From Amycolatopsis dendrobii (GTDB lineage Bacteria; Actinomycetota; Actinomycetes; Mycobacteriales; Pseudonocardiaceae), in the NCBI RefSeq assembly GCF_014145675.1, contig NZ_JACGZW010000005.1:248001-312000 (forward strand): a stretch of 64,000 bases of DNA, given 5' to 3'. Position numbers and translations under genes: made by a program. The notes below the pieces were generated by a model, which was given only the letters and a program-made list of their open reading frames with translations, ran no database searches and was not told the origin of the DNA. This document shows, piece by piece, positions 16,171 through 24,908 of this stretch (the stretch's first letter is position 1; every line of letters starts with the position of its first letter).

Positions 16171-17955
16171 TCACCGCCCAGCGGCATACCCTTGCGCACC
16201 GCGAGAATTCGCCGCCGCCGACAAAACCCCGGTCTCAGGATCCCTCGCTACCGCGCACAACCGCCCCTCCGACCACGGCTCGCCGACCGTCACGGCGTGG
16301 CCCCGGTCTTCCAGCGCGGCAATGACATCCGCCCCGATCCGCGACTCCACCGTCACGCTGCCCGCCGCCATGCCGCGCGGATAGAACGAACTCGGGAAGC
16401 TGTCGGTGTGCCAGTTCGGCGCGTCGATCGCGCCCTGCAGATCGAGCCCGCCGCGCACCTTTTCCCGCAGGGCGGTCCCGAGGAAGAAGTGGAAGTTCCA
16501 CTGGTCCTGCTGGTCGCCGCCGGGGGTGCCGAACGCCATCACCGGGACGCCGTCGCGCAGGGCGAGCGACGGCGACAGCGTGGTGCGCGGCCGTTTCCCG
16601 GGGGCGAGCGAGTTCGGCAGGCCCGGGTCGAGCCACGCCATCTGCAGCCGCGTGCCCAGCGGGAAGCCCAGCTCCGGCACCACCGGGTTGGACTGCAGCC
16701 AGCCGCCGCTCGGGGTCGCGGCGATCATGTTGCCCCAGCGGTCGACGACGTCGAGGTGGCAGGTGTCGCCGCGGGTCAGGCCGTCCTTCGCGACGGTCGG
16801 CTCCCCCGCCCCGATCGCCGACGCGGTGACTCCGCCGCCCGCGACGTAGTGCACGTGCCGGCTCAGCCGGGGCGTGCGTCCCTCGGGACTGCCCGGACGC
16901 AGGTCGAAGGACGCGCGCTCGCCGATCAGCTTGCGCCGGGCCTCGGTGTACTCCGGGGAAAGCAGCGCTTCGATGGACACTTCCGTGCTGTCGCCGTACC
17001 AGGCCTCGCGGTCGGCCATCGCGAGCTTCGTGCCCTCGATGAGCCGGTGGTAGTACTCGGGCGTCGCGTACTCCAGCTCGTCCGGCAGGAGGGCGAGCTG
17101 CTGCAAGAAGGACGGACCTTGGCTCCACAGCCCGGCTTTCGCGACAGTCCAGCCGTTCCAGGTGTGGCTGACCGGGTCCTCATACGTCGCGCGGAACGCG
17201 GCGATGTCGTCGGCGGTGAGGGTGCCCGCGTGCCGTTCGCCGGAAGAGTCCATGGCCGGCTTCGCGGCGAAGGCGGCGAGTGCTTCGGCGACAAAACCCT
17301 CGCGCCACGCCTTCCGCGCCGCCTCGATCTGTGCTTCCCGGTCGCTCCCGGCCGCCTCCGCTTCGGCGATCAATCGCCGCCAGGTTTCGGCGAGCGCGGG
17401 ATTCTTCAGCAGTCCACCCGGTTTCGGCGCGAGCCCGCCCGGCAGGTACAGCTCCGCCGACGTCGTCCACTCGTTCTCGAACAGCTCGCGGACGGTTTCC
17501 ACCGTCGCGCCGACGCGCTCGACCGCCGGATGGCCGTCCGCCGCGTAGTGAATGGCGTACTTGAGGACCTCGCGCAGCGGCTTCGTACCGTGGTCGTGCA
17601 GCAGGAGCAGCCACGCCTCGACCGCACCGGGCACGGCGGCGGCGAGCGGACCGGTGCCGGGGACGAGGTCCAGGCCGAGCGAGGTGTAGTGCTCGATCGT
17701 CGCGCCGGCCGGTGCGGGGCCCTGCCCGCACAGCACCTTGGGCGCGCCGGCCGCCGGGGCGAGGATCATCGGCACTTCGCCGCCCGGACCGTTGAGATGC
17801 GGTTCGACGACGTGCAGCACGAACGCGCCGGCGACCGCGGCGTCGTAGGCGTTGCCACCGTCCTCGAGCACCGCCATCGCGGCCGCCGAAGCGAGCCAGT
17901 GGGTGGACGACACCATGCCGAAGGTGCCCTGCAACGTCGGGCGCGTCTGGACCAT
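16171..17955 (-). CDS. ggt: Gamma-glutamyltransferase-family protein
   Basis: This 594-residue Ntn-hydrolase precursor shows the GGT fold. The autoprocessing nucleophile is predicted at Thr398 in GDTCHLDVVDRWGNM. The small-subunit glycine motif (GTPGGDQQ) and PRTTLSPSLALRDG follow. There is no signal peptide, so it is probably cytoplasmic, unlike classical periplasmic GGT. It could act on glutathione-like or other gamma-glutamyl compounds. It is divergent from lysR with a 72-bp shared promoter region, so LysR control is likely. Confidence 0.88.
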   Translation of the reverse strand: MVQTRPTLQGTFGMVSSTHWLASAAAMAVLEDGGNAYDAAVAGAFVLHVVEPHLNGPGGEVPMILAPAAGAPKVLCGQGPAPAGATIEHYTSLGLDLVPGTGPLAAAVPGAVEAWLLLLHDHGTKPLREVLKYAIHYAADGHPAVERVGATVETVRELFENEWTTSAELYLPGGLAPKPGGLLKNPALAETWRRLIAEAEAAGSDREAQIEAARKAWREGFVAEALAAFAAKPAMDSSGERHAGTLTADDIAAFRATYEDPVSHTWNGWTVAKAGLWSQGPSFLQQLALLPDELEYATPEYYHRLIEGTKLAMADREAWYGDSTEVSIEALLSPEYTEARRKLIGERASFDLRPGSPEGRTPRLSRHVHYVAGGGVTASAIGAGEPTVAKDGLTRGDTCHLDVVDRWGNMIAATPSGGWLQSNPVVPELGFPLGTRLQMAWLDPGLPNSLAPGKRPRTTLSPSLALRDGVPVMAFGTPGGDQQDQWNFHFFLGTALREKVRGGLDLQGAIDAPNWHTDSFPSSFYPRGMAAGSVTVESRIGADVIAALEDRGHAVTVGEPWSEGRLCAVARDPETGVLSAAANSRGAQGYAAGR

Positions 17956-18015
17956 GAGGCCTATCGTCGCGCGCGGGCTGGCAGTACGTCAAAGACATCT
18001 GAGGCACCAGTCCGA

Positions 18016-18030
18016 TAGCGTACCGCTATG
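18016..18030 (+). promoter_or_regulatory. Leaderless lysR promoter and dyad
   Basis: TAGCGT (18016-18021) lies 6 nt before the ATG at 18028. The dyad ATAGCGTACCGCTAT (18015-18029) has perfect 6-bp arms, covers the -10 and runs into the start codon. It suits LysR autoregulation. Confidence 0.5.
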
Positions 18031-18981
18031 GAACGCCGCCAGCTGGAGTACTTCGTCGCGATCGCCGAGCACGGCGGGTTCACGCACGCGGCGCGGGCGT
18101 TGCGGGTGGCGCAGCCGTCGTTGTCGCGGGCGATCGCGAAGCTCGAACAAGACCTGGGCGTCGAACTGTTCCACCGGGTCGGACGCAACGCGGTGCTGTC
18201 GAACGCCGGCGAACTGCTGGCCGAGCGCGCCCGGCTGGTGCTGCGCGACCTCGACGCCCTGCGCGCCGCCGCGCGGCTGGCGGGCGACGGGCCGGCCGGG
18301 CGGATCGACGTCGCGGCCACGTCGTCGTCCGCGCTGGAGCCGGTGATCAGCATCGTCGCCGAGATGCGCACGCGGTATCCGGGCGTGCTGGTGAGCACGT
18401 CGGCGGCGTTGTCGGCGGCCGAAGTGGTCGCGATGGTCGTGCAGGGCCGGTGCGAGGCCGGGGTGTGCGGGAGCGCGGAACGCCCGGCCGGGCCGGGTCT
18501 GATCGCGCATCACCTGCGGGACGAGGAAGTGCTGCTGGTCGCTCCGCCGGGCACGGAGATCGGCTCGGACGGGGCCGTGGAGCGGGCCGAACTCAGCGGC
18601 ATGCAGTTCGTGGTCACCACGTCGCCTACCGCGGTGCGCGGCTTCTTCGACCGGCTCGCGGCGAGCGTGCCGGGCCTCTCGATCGCGGCCGAAGCGGGCG
18701 ACCGGAGCGTCGTGCTGCCGATGGTGCTGCGCGGGATCGGCGCGAGCCTGATGCCGGACGGCTGGGCGGACCTCGCCCGCCGGGCCGGCGCGAAGGTGCT
18801 GCGGTTCTCGCCGCCGGAGACGCTGCCGCAGTGGCTGATCTACCGGTCCGGGCCGATTACCGCGGCGACTCAGGCGTTTCTGGACATCACGCTCGCCACT
18901 GTCCCGCCAGGGGGTTCGCCGGTGCCGAAGAACCCGGCACCCGACGCCGCGATCCGTGAAGGACTCCTTGAAGGAATCTGA
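18028..18981 (+). CDS. LysR-family regulator
   Basis: The 317-residue protein has the N-terminal LysR helix-turn-helix (MERRQLEYFVAIAEHGGFTH, then RVAQPSLSRAIAKLEQDLG) and a periplasmic-binding-protein-like effector domain. It is divergent from ggt, the probable target. The last nine codons (REGLLEGI and stop) lie inside a long intergenic palindrome, so the repeat supplies the C terminus. The mRNA is probably leaderless. Confidence 0.9.
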   Translation: MERRQLEYFVAIAEHGGFTHAARALRVAQPSLSRAIAKLEQDLGVELFHRVGRNAVLSNAGELLAERARLVLRDLDALRAAARLAGDGPAGRIDVAATSSSALEPVISIVAEMRTRYPGVLVSTSAALSAAEVVAMVVQGRCEAGVCGSAERPAGPGLIAHHLRDEEVLLVAPPGTEIGSDGAVERAELSGMQFVVTTSPTAVRGFFDRLAASVPGLSIAAEAGDRSVVLPMVLRGIGASLMPDGWADLARRAGAKVLRFSPPETLPQWLIYRSGPITAATQAFLDITLATVPPGGSPVPKNPAPDAAIREGLLEGI

Positions 18982-19004
18982 TTCCCCCAAGGGGCCCTTC
19001 ACGG
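18954..19004. repeat. Long interrupted palindrome overlapping lysR stop
   Basis: This 51-bp imperfect palindrome has outer arms CCGTGAAGG...CCTTCACGG and centre GGAATCTGATTCC. It contains the lysR stop codon. A close relative with the same layout is at 29590-29637. It could be a mobile palindromic repeat that also serves as a bidirectional terminator between the convergent lysR and DUF1479 genes. Confidence 0.75.
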
Positions 19005-19054
19005 ACCTCGACGGGAGCGAAAGCCGCCCGCTGCCCGTATGGACTAGACCACTG

Positions 19055-20326
19055 TCAGCCGATTCCGAGCCCGCGCCGTCCGGTCGCGTTCAGCTGCCCG
19101 GGGGCGAACCGGTCCGGCCACGACCGCTCGTAATGCTCGGGAGGGAAGTCCGCCGGGCTGGAACCGGACTCGAACGCCTCCCGCACCGCACCGGCGTACG
19201 CCTCGTTCCGCGGGCACCACGGCGCGGCCGGGATGTACATGACATTGCCCCAGCCCTGCTGGTTCTTCACCGGCGCGACGCTGTGGATCAGATCGCAGTG
19301 CCACCACACGGAATCCCCGGCCCGCACGTCCGGAATGCCGCTGGAAGCCCGCAGCAGCAAGGAATGCCATTTCTCGCTGGCCGCGAACACCTTGTTCACC
19401 ATGACGCCGCACATGTCGTCCTCGGGCACGTCGGCCAGCAGCGGACGCAGCATCAGATAACCCATCGCCTCCGGAATCGGCACCGCGTGCAGCACGCCCT
19501 GGTCGTGGTCCATGTCCGACAGCGCGGTCCAGCCCTGGAAAGTGCGGAAGACCGAGCACATCGTCGAACCCTCGAACTGCGGCCCGGCCGTGCGGTGCGC
19601 GGCGTCCCACGGATCGTAGGACTCGACGGTGCCGTCGAACAGGTGCCGGAACGCCCGCTGGCAGGCCTCGGTCATCCAGAGGTCGAGCGTGCCCGGGTCG
19701 AGGTGAGAGCCGAGGCCGCCGGAATCCGCGCCCGGCGGACGGCGGCGGATGCGGTCCGGGTACAGGGAATCCCGGGCGGGGTCGAACCACCGGACGCCGT
19801 CGGATTCCGAACGCCACCGCGCGTTGAGGAACGCCTGCACGCGCGCCATCCGGTCGCTTTGCCGCGCTTCCATCTGCGGGGGCGACCAGTAGATCGGGTA
19901 GATCTCCGGTCGCGAGCCGACGGTGCCGAAGAAGTTGTCGCCGGGGCCGCGGTAGTTCTCGAAGAACCGGTTGCCCTCGACGTAGCCGACGATTCCCTGG
20001 TCCCAGCCCAGCGCCTGCTCGCGCGGGAAGTGCCCGCGCACGACCAGGCAGCCGCGTTTCCGGAGCCGCGCCAGGTCGTCTTCGGAGACCCGGCCCGCCT
20101 CGATGTCGGCGTACTCCAGCACCGGCCAGATCTCCTCGCCGCGCGCTTTCGCCGCCTCGATCTCCTCGACCGCGGCGGCGACGCGAGCCTCGACGACCCC
20201 GAACACCTCTTCCACGGTGCGCCCGGACGCCTCGATCCGCGCCCGCAGCGCGGCTTTCGTCTCGCGAATCGCTGCCGGGAGGTCGTCCGGCGCGGTCTCC
20301 CAGTGCGGCAACGGGGGCAGTGGCAT
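19055..20326 (-). CDS. DUF1479 (YbiU-like) putative Fe(II)/2-oxoglutarate oxygenase
   Basis: This 423-residue protein matches the DUF1479 family. The probable iron facial triad is seen as SHLDPGTLDLW (His-X-Asp) and a distal His in WWHCDLIHSVAPV. The RxxS-type end of the fold (QGWGNVMYIPAAPWCP) is present. It is probably a soluble oxygenase of unknown substrate. It is divergent from a ROK regulator across about 100 bp, and a 23-bp dyad lies 14 bp upstream of its start, so ROK control is likely. Confidence 0.82.
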   Translation of the reverse strand: MPLPPLPHWETAPDDLPAAIRETKAALRARIEASGRTVEEVFGVVEARVAAAVEEIEAAKARGEEIWPVLEYADIEAGRVSEDDLARLRKRGCLVVRGHFPREQALGWDQGIVGYVEGNRFFENYRGPGDNFFGTVGSRPEIYPIYWSPPQMEARQSDRMARVQAFLNARWRSESDGVRWFDPARDSLYPDRIRRRPPGADSGGLGSHLDPGTLDLWMTEACQRAFRHLFDGTVESYDPWDAAHRTAGPQFEGSTMCSVFRTFQGWTALSDMDHDQGVLHAVPIPEAMGYLMLRPLLADVPEDDMCGVMVNKVFAASEKWHSLLLRASSGIPDVRAGDSVWWHCDLIHSVAPVKNQQGWGNVMYIPAAPWCPRNEAYAGAVREAFESGSSPADFPPEHYERSWPDRFAPGQLNATGRRGLGIG

Positions 20327-20339
20327 GGCGCTCGCTCCA

Positions 20340-20362
20340 TTCAGGAAGGGCTCCTTACTGAA
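20340..20362. promoter_or_regulatory. Dyad upstream of DUF1479 gene
   Basis: A 23-bp inverted repeat with arms TTCAGGAAGG and CCTTACTGAA lies 14 bp before the DUF1479 start and 64 bp before the rok start. It could be the ROK operator or a small relative of the palindromic repeats seen elsewhere in the window. Confidence 0.45.
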
Positions 20363-20426
20363 CCGACGGTAGGGCTCTGCCCGGATTCAGGCAACACTCC
20401 TGACTAAATCGGCTACACTCGCGCCG

Positions 20427-21515
20427 ATGACGCCGGCCAAGCCCTCCCTCGACCTGCTCCGGTCGCTGACCGACGAGCACGTCCTGCGGGCACTGCTCGC
20501 CGAACGACAGCTGACGCGCGCGCAAATCGCCGCCCGCACCGGCATTTCCAAGCCCGCGGTCGGCGACAGCGTCGCGCGGCTCGCCGAGGCCGGCCTGCTG
20601 CGCGACACCGGCGAACGCACCACCGGCCGCGGCCGCGTCGGCACCTACTACGCGCTGGCCGACGACCTCGGCACGGCCCTGGTGGTGAGCATCGCCCACG
20701 ACGGCGCGGCAGCCGAAGCCGTCGACGTTTTCGGCGAGGTGCTCGCCCGGCACGTCGAAGACCTCGGCCGCCCGGTGCGGCCGCGGAAGGCCGCCCAGGC
20801 GCTGCGCAAGGCCTCCGCCCACGTCTCCGCCGATGCGGGACCGCTCCGGCTCGCGGTCGTCAGCGCCGCCGACCCGGTCGACCGGGCCACCGGAAAACTC
20901 GTCCACCTGCCCGATTCCCCGTTCCTGCTCGGAGAACTCTCGCCCGCCGACGTCCTCGCGCCGCTGGTCGCGGGCCCGGTCACGGTGGACAACGACGTCA
21001 ACTGGGCCGCCCGCACCGAACAGGCCGCCGACGATTTCGCCTACCTCTTCCTCGGCGAAGGCCTCGGCTGCGCAGTGGTCGCCGACGGCGAAGTGCGGCG
21101 GGGACACGCCGGTTTCTCCGGAGAAATCGCGCACGTCCTCACCCGCGGCACCGGCGGCCAGGCGATGGCGTTCATCGACGTCTTCGCGGATCTCGGTGTC
21201 CGCCAGCCGGATTCGACCACGATCGACGTCGCCGCTCTCCGGACCGCGATCAAGTCCGACGAGGTCCTCGGCACCCTCGCCGAAGCGATCTGCGGCGTGC
21301 TCCTGGCCTTGGTGACCGTGTCCGACCCCGAACTCGTCGTGCTGGGCGGTCCGTGGGGCCCCGATGTACTCGACGCGGTGTCCGACCGCTTCGCGCGACT
21401 GCCGCGCCACGTCCCGCTTCGCGCCCCGCACGCCACAGATTCCCCCGCCCTGGCCGGCGCGCGCGACGAAGCCGTGCGCGCACTGCGGAGCGCCGTTTTG
21501 ACGGTCAGCCCTTGA
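20427..21515 (+). CDS. ROK-family (NagC/XylR-type) regulator
   Basis: The 362-residue protein has an N-terminal winged helix (LTRAQIAARTGISKPAVGDSVARL, residues about 31-54) and a ROK sugar-kinase-like domain. The usual Cys-rich zinc motif is absent, and the phosphate-binding DxGxT-like loop is not evident (LVVSIAHDGAAAEAV). The domain is therefore probably a sensor and not a kinase. TACACT lies 7 nt before the ATG, which suggests a leaderless mRNA. Its divergent neighbour is the DUF1479 oxygenase. The 3' end overlaps the convergent protease gene by 11 bp. Confidence 0.88.
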   Translation: MTPAKPSLDLLRSLTDEHVLRALLAERQLTRAQIAARTGISKPAVGDSVARLAEAGLLRDTGERTTGRGRVGTYYALADDLGTALVVSIAHDGAAAEAVDVFGEVLARHVEDLGRPVRPRKAAQALRKASAHVSADAGPLRLAVVSAADPVDRATGKLVHLPDSPFLLGELSPADVLAPLVAGPVTVDNDVNWAARTEQAADDFAYLFLGEGLGCAVVADGEVRRGHAGFSGEIAHVLTRGTGGQAMAFIDVFADLGVRQPDSTTIDVAALRTAIKSDEVLGTLAEAICGVLLALVTVSDPELVVLGGPWGPDVLDAVSDRFARLPRHVPLRAPHATDSPALAGARDEAVRALRSAVLTVSP

Positions 21516-22239
21516 TGGTCTTCTTGATCCACTCCAGCTGACCGAAGACGTCGCCGTCGGCCGCGAGGCTGCTGCGGTCGGATTTGCTGGTGACGCCCAC
21601 CAGCGTGTCGCGATCGGCGGTGGACATGACCGGACCGCCGGAGTCGCCGCCCGCCGTGACGCCGGTCGTGGTCAGCGCGCAGAAATCGGTGCCGCCGGAG
21701 ACTGTCATGCCGTCGCAGCGCGGGTCGTCGGGGTCGATGACCTTGGCGTCCACCTGCTTGAGGACGTCGGACTGGCAGCTGTTCTCGTCGCCGGTGCAGG
21801 TCGCGCCCCAGCCGAGCTGCCGAACCGTCTCGCCCGGACGCACCGGTCCGCCGGTCGGCAATTTCGCCGGGGTGAGGTCCATCGGGGCGACCTTGATCAG
21901 CATGATGTCGGCCAGCGTATGGTTGTCGCGGCTGCCCGGCACCGGCCGGACGACGGTGCCGAGCCGCTGGTCGAGATTGCCGACCCGGAACTCGATCCGG
22001 GAATCGGCGATGGGCTCCGCGGCCTCGTGGAAGCAGTGGTCCGCGCTGATGATCCACTCCCGGCTGATCGCGGTCCCGGTGCATTCGGGTTTGCCGTCGA
22101 CGAGCATCCGCACCGCCCACGGTCCGTAGCCGGAGACCGAACCGCCGATCACCGCCGAGGCCGGGGTCGCCACGGCGACGGCGACCAGGGCGCTGACCGG
22201 GGCCAGGACGGCCAGTCGGCGGCGTGAGCGGCGGAGCAT
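21505..22239 (-). CDS. Secreted trypsin-like (S1) serine protease
   Basis: This 244-residue preproprotein has a Sec signal peptide (about residues 1-29, ending ATPASA) and then VIGGSVSGYGPWAV, a typical activated N terminus. The catalytic triad is visible as His in ISADHCF, Asp in LADIMLIKV and Ser in TAGGDSGGPV. Four or more cysteines could form disulfides. It is probably an extracellular protease. Confidence 0.92.
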   Translation of the reverse strand: MLRRSRRRLAVLAPVSALVAVAVATPASAVIGGSVSGYGPWAVRMLVDGKPECTGTAISREWIISADHCFHEAAEPIADSRIEFRVGNLDQRLGTVVRPVPGSRDNHTLADIMLIKVAPMDLTPAKLPTGGPVRPGETVRQLGWGATCTGDENSCQSDVLKQVDAKVIDPDDPRCDGMTVSGGTDFCALTTTGVTAGGDSGGPVMSTADRDTLVGVTSKSDRSSLAADGDVFGQLEWIKKTIKG

Positions 22240-22304
22240 GGCGCGGACGTCCCTTCGGCGGCTGGCGTTACAACATCAAGACGCGGCAGTTGAAGAGGGG
22301 TTGC

Positions 22305-22354
22305 GCCTCGTGAGTGTTGATTCCGGCGAGAACCGGCGCAGGCACTCACGAGGC
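22305..22354 (-). terminator. Hairpin after ALF-repeat gene
   Basis: Perfect 12-bp arms GCCTCGTGAGTG and CACTCACGAGGC enclose a 26-nt loop that contains CCGG/CCGG. The hairpin starts 9 bp after the ALF-repeat gene stop, which suits a terminator without a U tract. Confidence 0.6.
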
Positions 22355-22362
22355 ATCCGGAT

Positions 22363-23445
22363 TCAGGACTTGTCCGCCGCCTGGGCGACGAAGATCCCCG
22401 TCTCCAGGAACGCCCGCCACTCAGCCGGAGACTGGCTGTCCATCGCCCGGCGAGCCGCCGCCTGGACGTGGGTGCCCGGCGTCGAGCGGGTCCAGATCTC
22501 CCGGACCAGCGGACCCTCTTCGAGATACCTGGCGTAGCTGGCCTCGACGCCGACGACCGCGGCCGCGCGCGCCTTCAGGTCATTCACCTTGTCCTTGGCC
22601 GCGGCCTCGAAGATGCCGGCGTCGATGAACGCCCGCCGCTGCTCCGGCGTCTCGCAGGAGTACGCCGCGATCCACATCTCGGAATTGGGAGCCGCGAAGC
22701 GATACAAGACGTCTCGTACGAACTGCTCATCAGTCAACTGCGCGGCCAACCGCGCATCCATGCCCACGGCGGCGGCCGCCTTCACGCGGGCGTCGCGCAG
22801 GATCTTTTCCGCAGCCTCCTTCTCCGCCGCCTCCTTCGCCGCGTCCACATCACGCTGATGCTCGACGAAGATGCCGTGCACGATGAATTCCTTCTTCTCC
22901 GCCGGAGTCCCCTTGACGGCGGCAGCCGCGGCGGCCCGCACGAACGAATCCCTGGGGGCGTGCTCCCACAACGCGAAAACGAAATTCGGATCCTCCTGGC
23001 TCAGCAGCATCCGAGTCAGCTCGAAACCGAGCAGTGCGGCAGCGGGCTGCCGTTCCGTGCGCCGGACCTGGTACAGCGCCTCCCTGTCCAGATCCCGTTG
23101 GTGCGCCAGGTAAATCGCGGTTTCGAGGAAGTACGACGTCGAGCCGATGGTGTCCGCGTGATATGCCTCGTACCGGACTTCCTCAGCAACGTCCCCCTGT
23201 CGTTGCGCGGCCAGGTAGATCTCGTGCACGAAGTCGCTTTCGCTGAGCCGCAACAGTTCCGGGGTGATCACGAGCCCGACGACAGCGGCCGCGTTCGTGC
23301 GCACCTCCTCCGGCGTCTGCGCCACAGCGGCGATCGGAGCCGCCGTCGCCGCCGCCGGAACGAGAACCCCGGTCGTCACAGTGATCGCGGCGAGGACAAC
23401 CGAGGCCGCCAGTCTTCGAACTCGGGAATTCGACATAAGCGTCAT
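22363..23445 (-). CDS. Secreted ALF-repeat protein
   Basis: The 360-residue protein has a Sec signal (RRLAASVVLAAITVTTGVLV...AATAAP). The rest is about four helical repeats, each with an alanine-rich start (AAAVVG), an aromatic middle, and an end of the form EFIxxGIFVxxQxD or RAFLETGIFVAQAAD. This is the ALF-repeat pattern of secreted actinobacterial proteins of unknown role. The frame is open well upstream into the arsR promoter, so the start was set at the ATG before the signal peptide; a second ATG three codons later is an alternative. Confidence 0.8.
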   Translation of the reverse strand: MTLMSNSRVRRLAASVVLAAITVTTGVLVPAAATAAPIAAVAQTPEEVRTNAAAVVGLVITPELLRLSESDFVHEIYLAAQRQGDVAEEVRYEAYHADTIGSTSYFLETAIYLAHQRDLDREALYQVRRTERQPAAALLGFELTRMLLSQEDPNFVFALWEHAPRDSFVRAAAAAAVKGTPAEKKEFIVHGIFVEHQRDVDAAKEAAEKEAAEKILRDARVKAAAAVGMDARLAAQLTDEQFVRDVLYRFAAPNSEMWIAAYSCETPEQRRAFIDAGIFEAAAKDKVNDLKARAAAVVGVEASYARYLEEGPLVREIWTRSTPGTHVQAAARRAMDSQSPAEWRAFLETGIFVAQAADKS

Positions 23446-23505
23446 ACCAGGTGGATATTCCCCAGGCCGGCGGACGTTACCGATCATCGGCCGGGGTCCC
23501 GCTGG

Positions 23506-23541
23506 TTGACATGTCGGAAACTTCCGACATAACGTAGCGTC
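23506..23541 (+). promoter_or_regulatory. Leaderless arsR promoter with perfect operator
   Basis: TTGACA (23506-23511) and TAACGT (23530-23535) are 18 nt apart, with transcription predicted to begin at the ATG at 23542. The dyad ATGTCGGAAACTTCCGACAT (23511-23530) has perfect 9-bp arms and fills the whole spacer, as expected for autorepression by the ArsR protein. Confidence 0.75.
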
Positions 23542-23859
23542 ATGTCCGACGACGTCTTCCTCGCCCTCGCCAGTCCCGTCCGGCGGCGGCTGCTGGAGAT
23601 CCTCGCGGACGGCCCCCGCACGGCGGGCGACCTCGCGGCGCGGTTCGAGCTGAGCCGTCCGGCGGTCGCCGAGCATCTCAAGGTGCTGCGGGACGCCGCG
23701 CTGATCCGCGGCGAACCCGTGGGGCGGCAACGCTTGTACCACCTGGAAAGCGACCCGCTCGAGCAGGTCGGCGAATGGCTGCACCCGTTCGAACGGTTCT
23801 GGCGCGGCCGCCTGCGCGACCTGGCCGACCTGCTGGAAAACGAGGAGGAAAACCCGTGA
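23542..23859 (+). CDS. ArsR-family winged-helix regulator
   Basis: The 105-residue protein has the ArsR fold with recognition helix FELSRPAVAEHLKVLRDAAL. No metal-binding Cys pair is visible, which fits the subgroup paired with SRPBCC proteins. It overlaps the SRPBCC gene by 4 bp (GTGA). Its leaderless promoter carries a perfect operator. Confidence 0.9.
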   Translation: MSDDVFLALASPVRRRLLEILADGPRTAGDLAARFELSRPAVAEHLKVLRDAALIRGEPVGRQRLYHLESDPLEQVGEWLHPFERFWRGRLRDLADLLENEEENP

Positions 23860-24260
23860 CCTACGCCCGGATCGGCAGTATCTCGGTCGACCAGTTCATC
23901 GCCGCCGCGCCGGAAAAGGTCTGGCGCGCGCTCACCGATCCCGAGTTGCACGCGAAGTGGTGGGCGCCCGGCGACATCGGCCCGGACGTCGGCCGCGAGT
24001 TCCGCTTGGAAATGCCCGGATTCGGCTCGATCCCTTGCCGCGTCGTCGAATCCGAGCCGCCGTCGAAGTTCGTCTACACCTTCAACGGCGACTGGACCCT
24101 CGCCTGGACGCTCGTCGCCGAGGGCCAGGGCACCCGGCTCCTGCTGCACCACTCCGGTTTCGACCTCGACGACAAACGCCAGGCCGACGCGTGCGAGCGG
24201 ATGGGCCCGGGCTGGCGCGACGGCGTGCTGCCGCGGCTGGCGAAGCTGGATCTCGGCTAA
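23856..24260 (+). CDS. SRPBCC (AHSA1/START-like) protein
   Basis: This 134-residue protein has the AHSA1-type helix-grip fold: APEKVWRALTDPELHAKWWAPG near the N terminus and GWRDGVLPRLAKL in the C-terminal helix. These form a hydrophobic ligand pocket. The GTG start overlaps the arsR stop. Such pairs are common in actinobacteria and their ligand is unknown. Confidence 0.88.
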   Translation: MTYARIGSISVDQFIAAAPEKVWRALTDPELHAKWWAPGDIGPDVGREFRLEMPGFGSIPCRVVESEPPSKFVYTFNGDWTLAWTLVAEGQGTRLLLHHSGFDLDDKRQADACERMGPGWRDGVLPRLAKLDLG

Positions 24261-24265
24261 GCCCC

Positions 24266-24907
24266 TCACGCTGGACGGCGAGCGTAGACCACCGCTTGCG
24301 GCACCTCGCTGTCCAGTTCCTCCACCCACTGCGCCTCGACGGTGAATCCGGCCTCGCGCAACCACTCCGACACTTGCGCGGGACGGCGGCGATAGACGTG
24401 CACCCGCATCGGATGTCCGCCGTACCCCCGCGTTTTCAACCGCGCCACGTCACCGACGTGGAAGCCGAGCGCGACCGGCGCTCCGGGCCGCAGCACGCGG
24501 TGGAACTGCGCGAGCGCGGCGGGCGCCTCGTCGTCCGGCAGGTGGATCAGCGACCACCACGACAGCAGCCCGGCCACCGAGGCGCCGGGCAGCGGGAGCG
24601 CGGTCATCGAGGCGACCGCGAACCGCAGGCCGGGGTGTTCTTGGCGGGCCACCTCGATCATGCCGGGCGAGAGGTCGAGACCGAACGCGTCCAGGCCGAG
24701 GCCGTTCAGGTGCGCGGTGACGTGCCCGGTGCCGCAGCCGACGTCGGCCACCGGGCCGGTTTCGCGCACCAGCGACGCGAACAATCCCAACGTCATCCGC
24801 AGCGAAGGGCTTCGGGCGATCGAGTCGCGCAACCGGTCGGCGTAGCTGGCGGCGACGGTGTCGTACGAGGTCCGGGTGTCGGTCAGCCAGGTCTGCACGA
24901 CGGCCAC
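24266..24907 (-). CDS. Class I SAM-dependent methyltransferase
   Basis: About 213 residues with SAM motif I VADVGCGTGHV, then LDLSPGMIEVARQ and HRVLRPGAPV (Methyltransf_11 type). The start is set at a GTG just after the stop of the upstream flavin monooxygenase, although a GTG 9 bp further in is possible. The open frame extends into the upstream gene and is not used. It is co-transcribed with the monooxygenase, so the two may act on the same small molecule. Confidence 0.85.
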   Translation of the reverse strand: MAVVQTWLTDTRTSYDTVAASYADRLRDSIARSPSLRMTLGLFASLVRETGPVADVGCGTGHVTAHLNGLGLDAFGLDLSPGMIEVARQEHPGLRFAVASMTALPLPGASVAGLLSWWSLIHLPDDEAPAALAQFHRVLRPGAPVALGFHVGDVARLKTRGYGGHPMRVHVYRRRPAQVSEWLREAGFTVEAQWVEELDSEVPQAVVYARRPA

Positions 24908-24908
24908 G

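Noticed and set aside
16192..18018. A 608-codon plus-strand open frame
   Set aside because: Antisense to gamma-glutamyltransferase; no motifs and no ribosome site.
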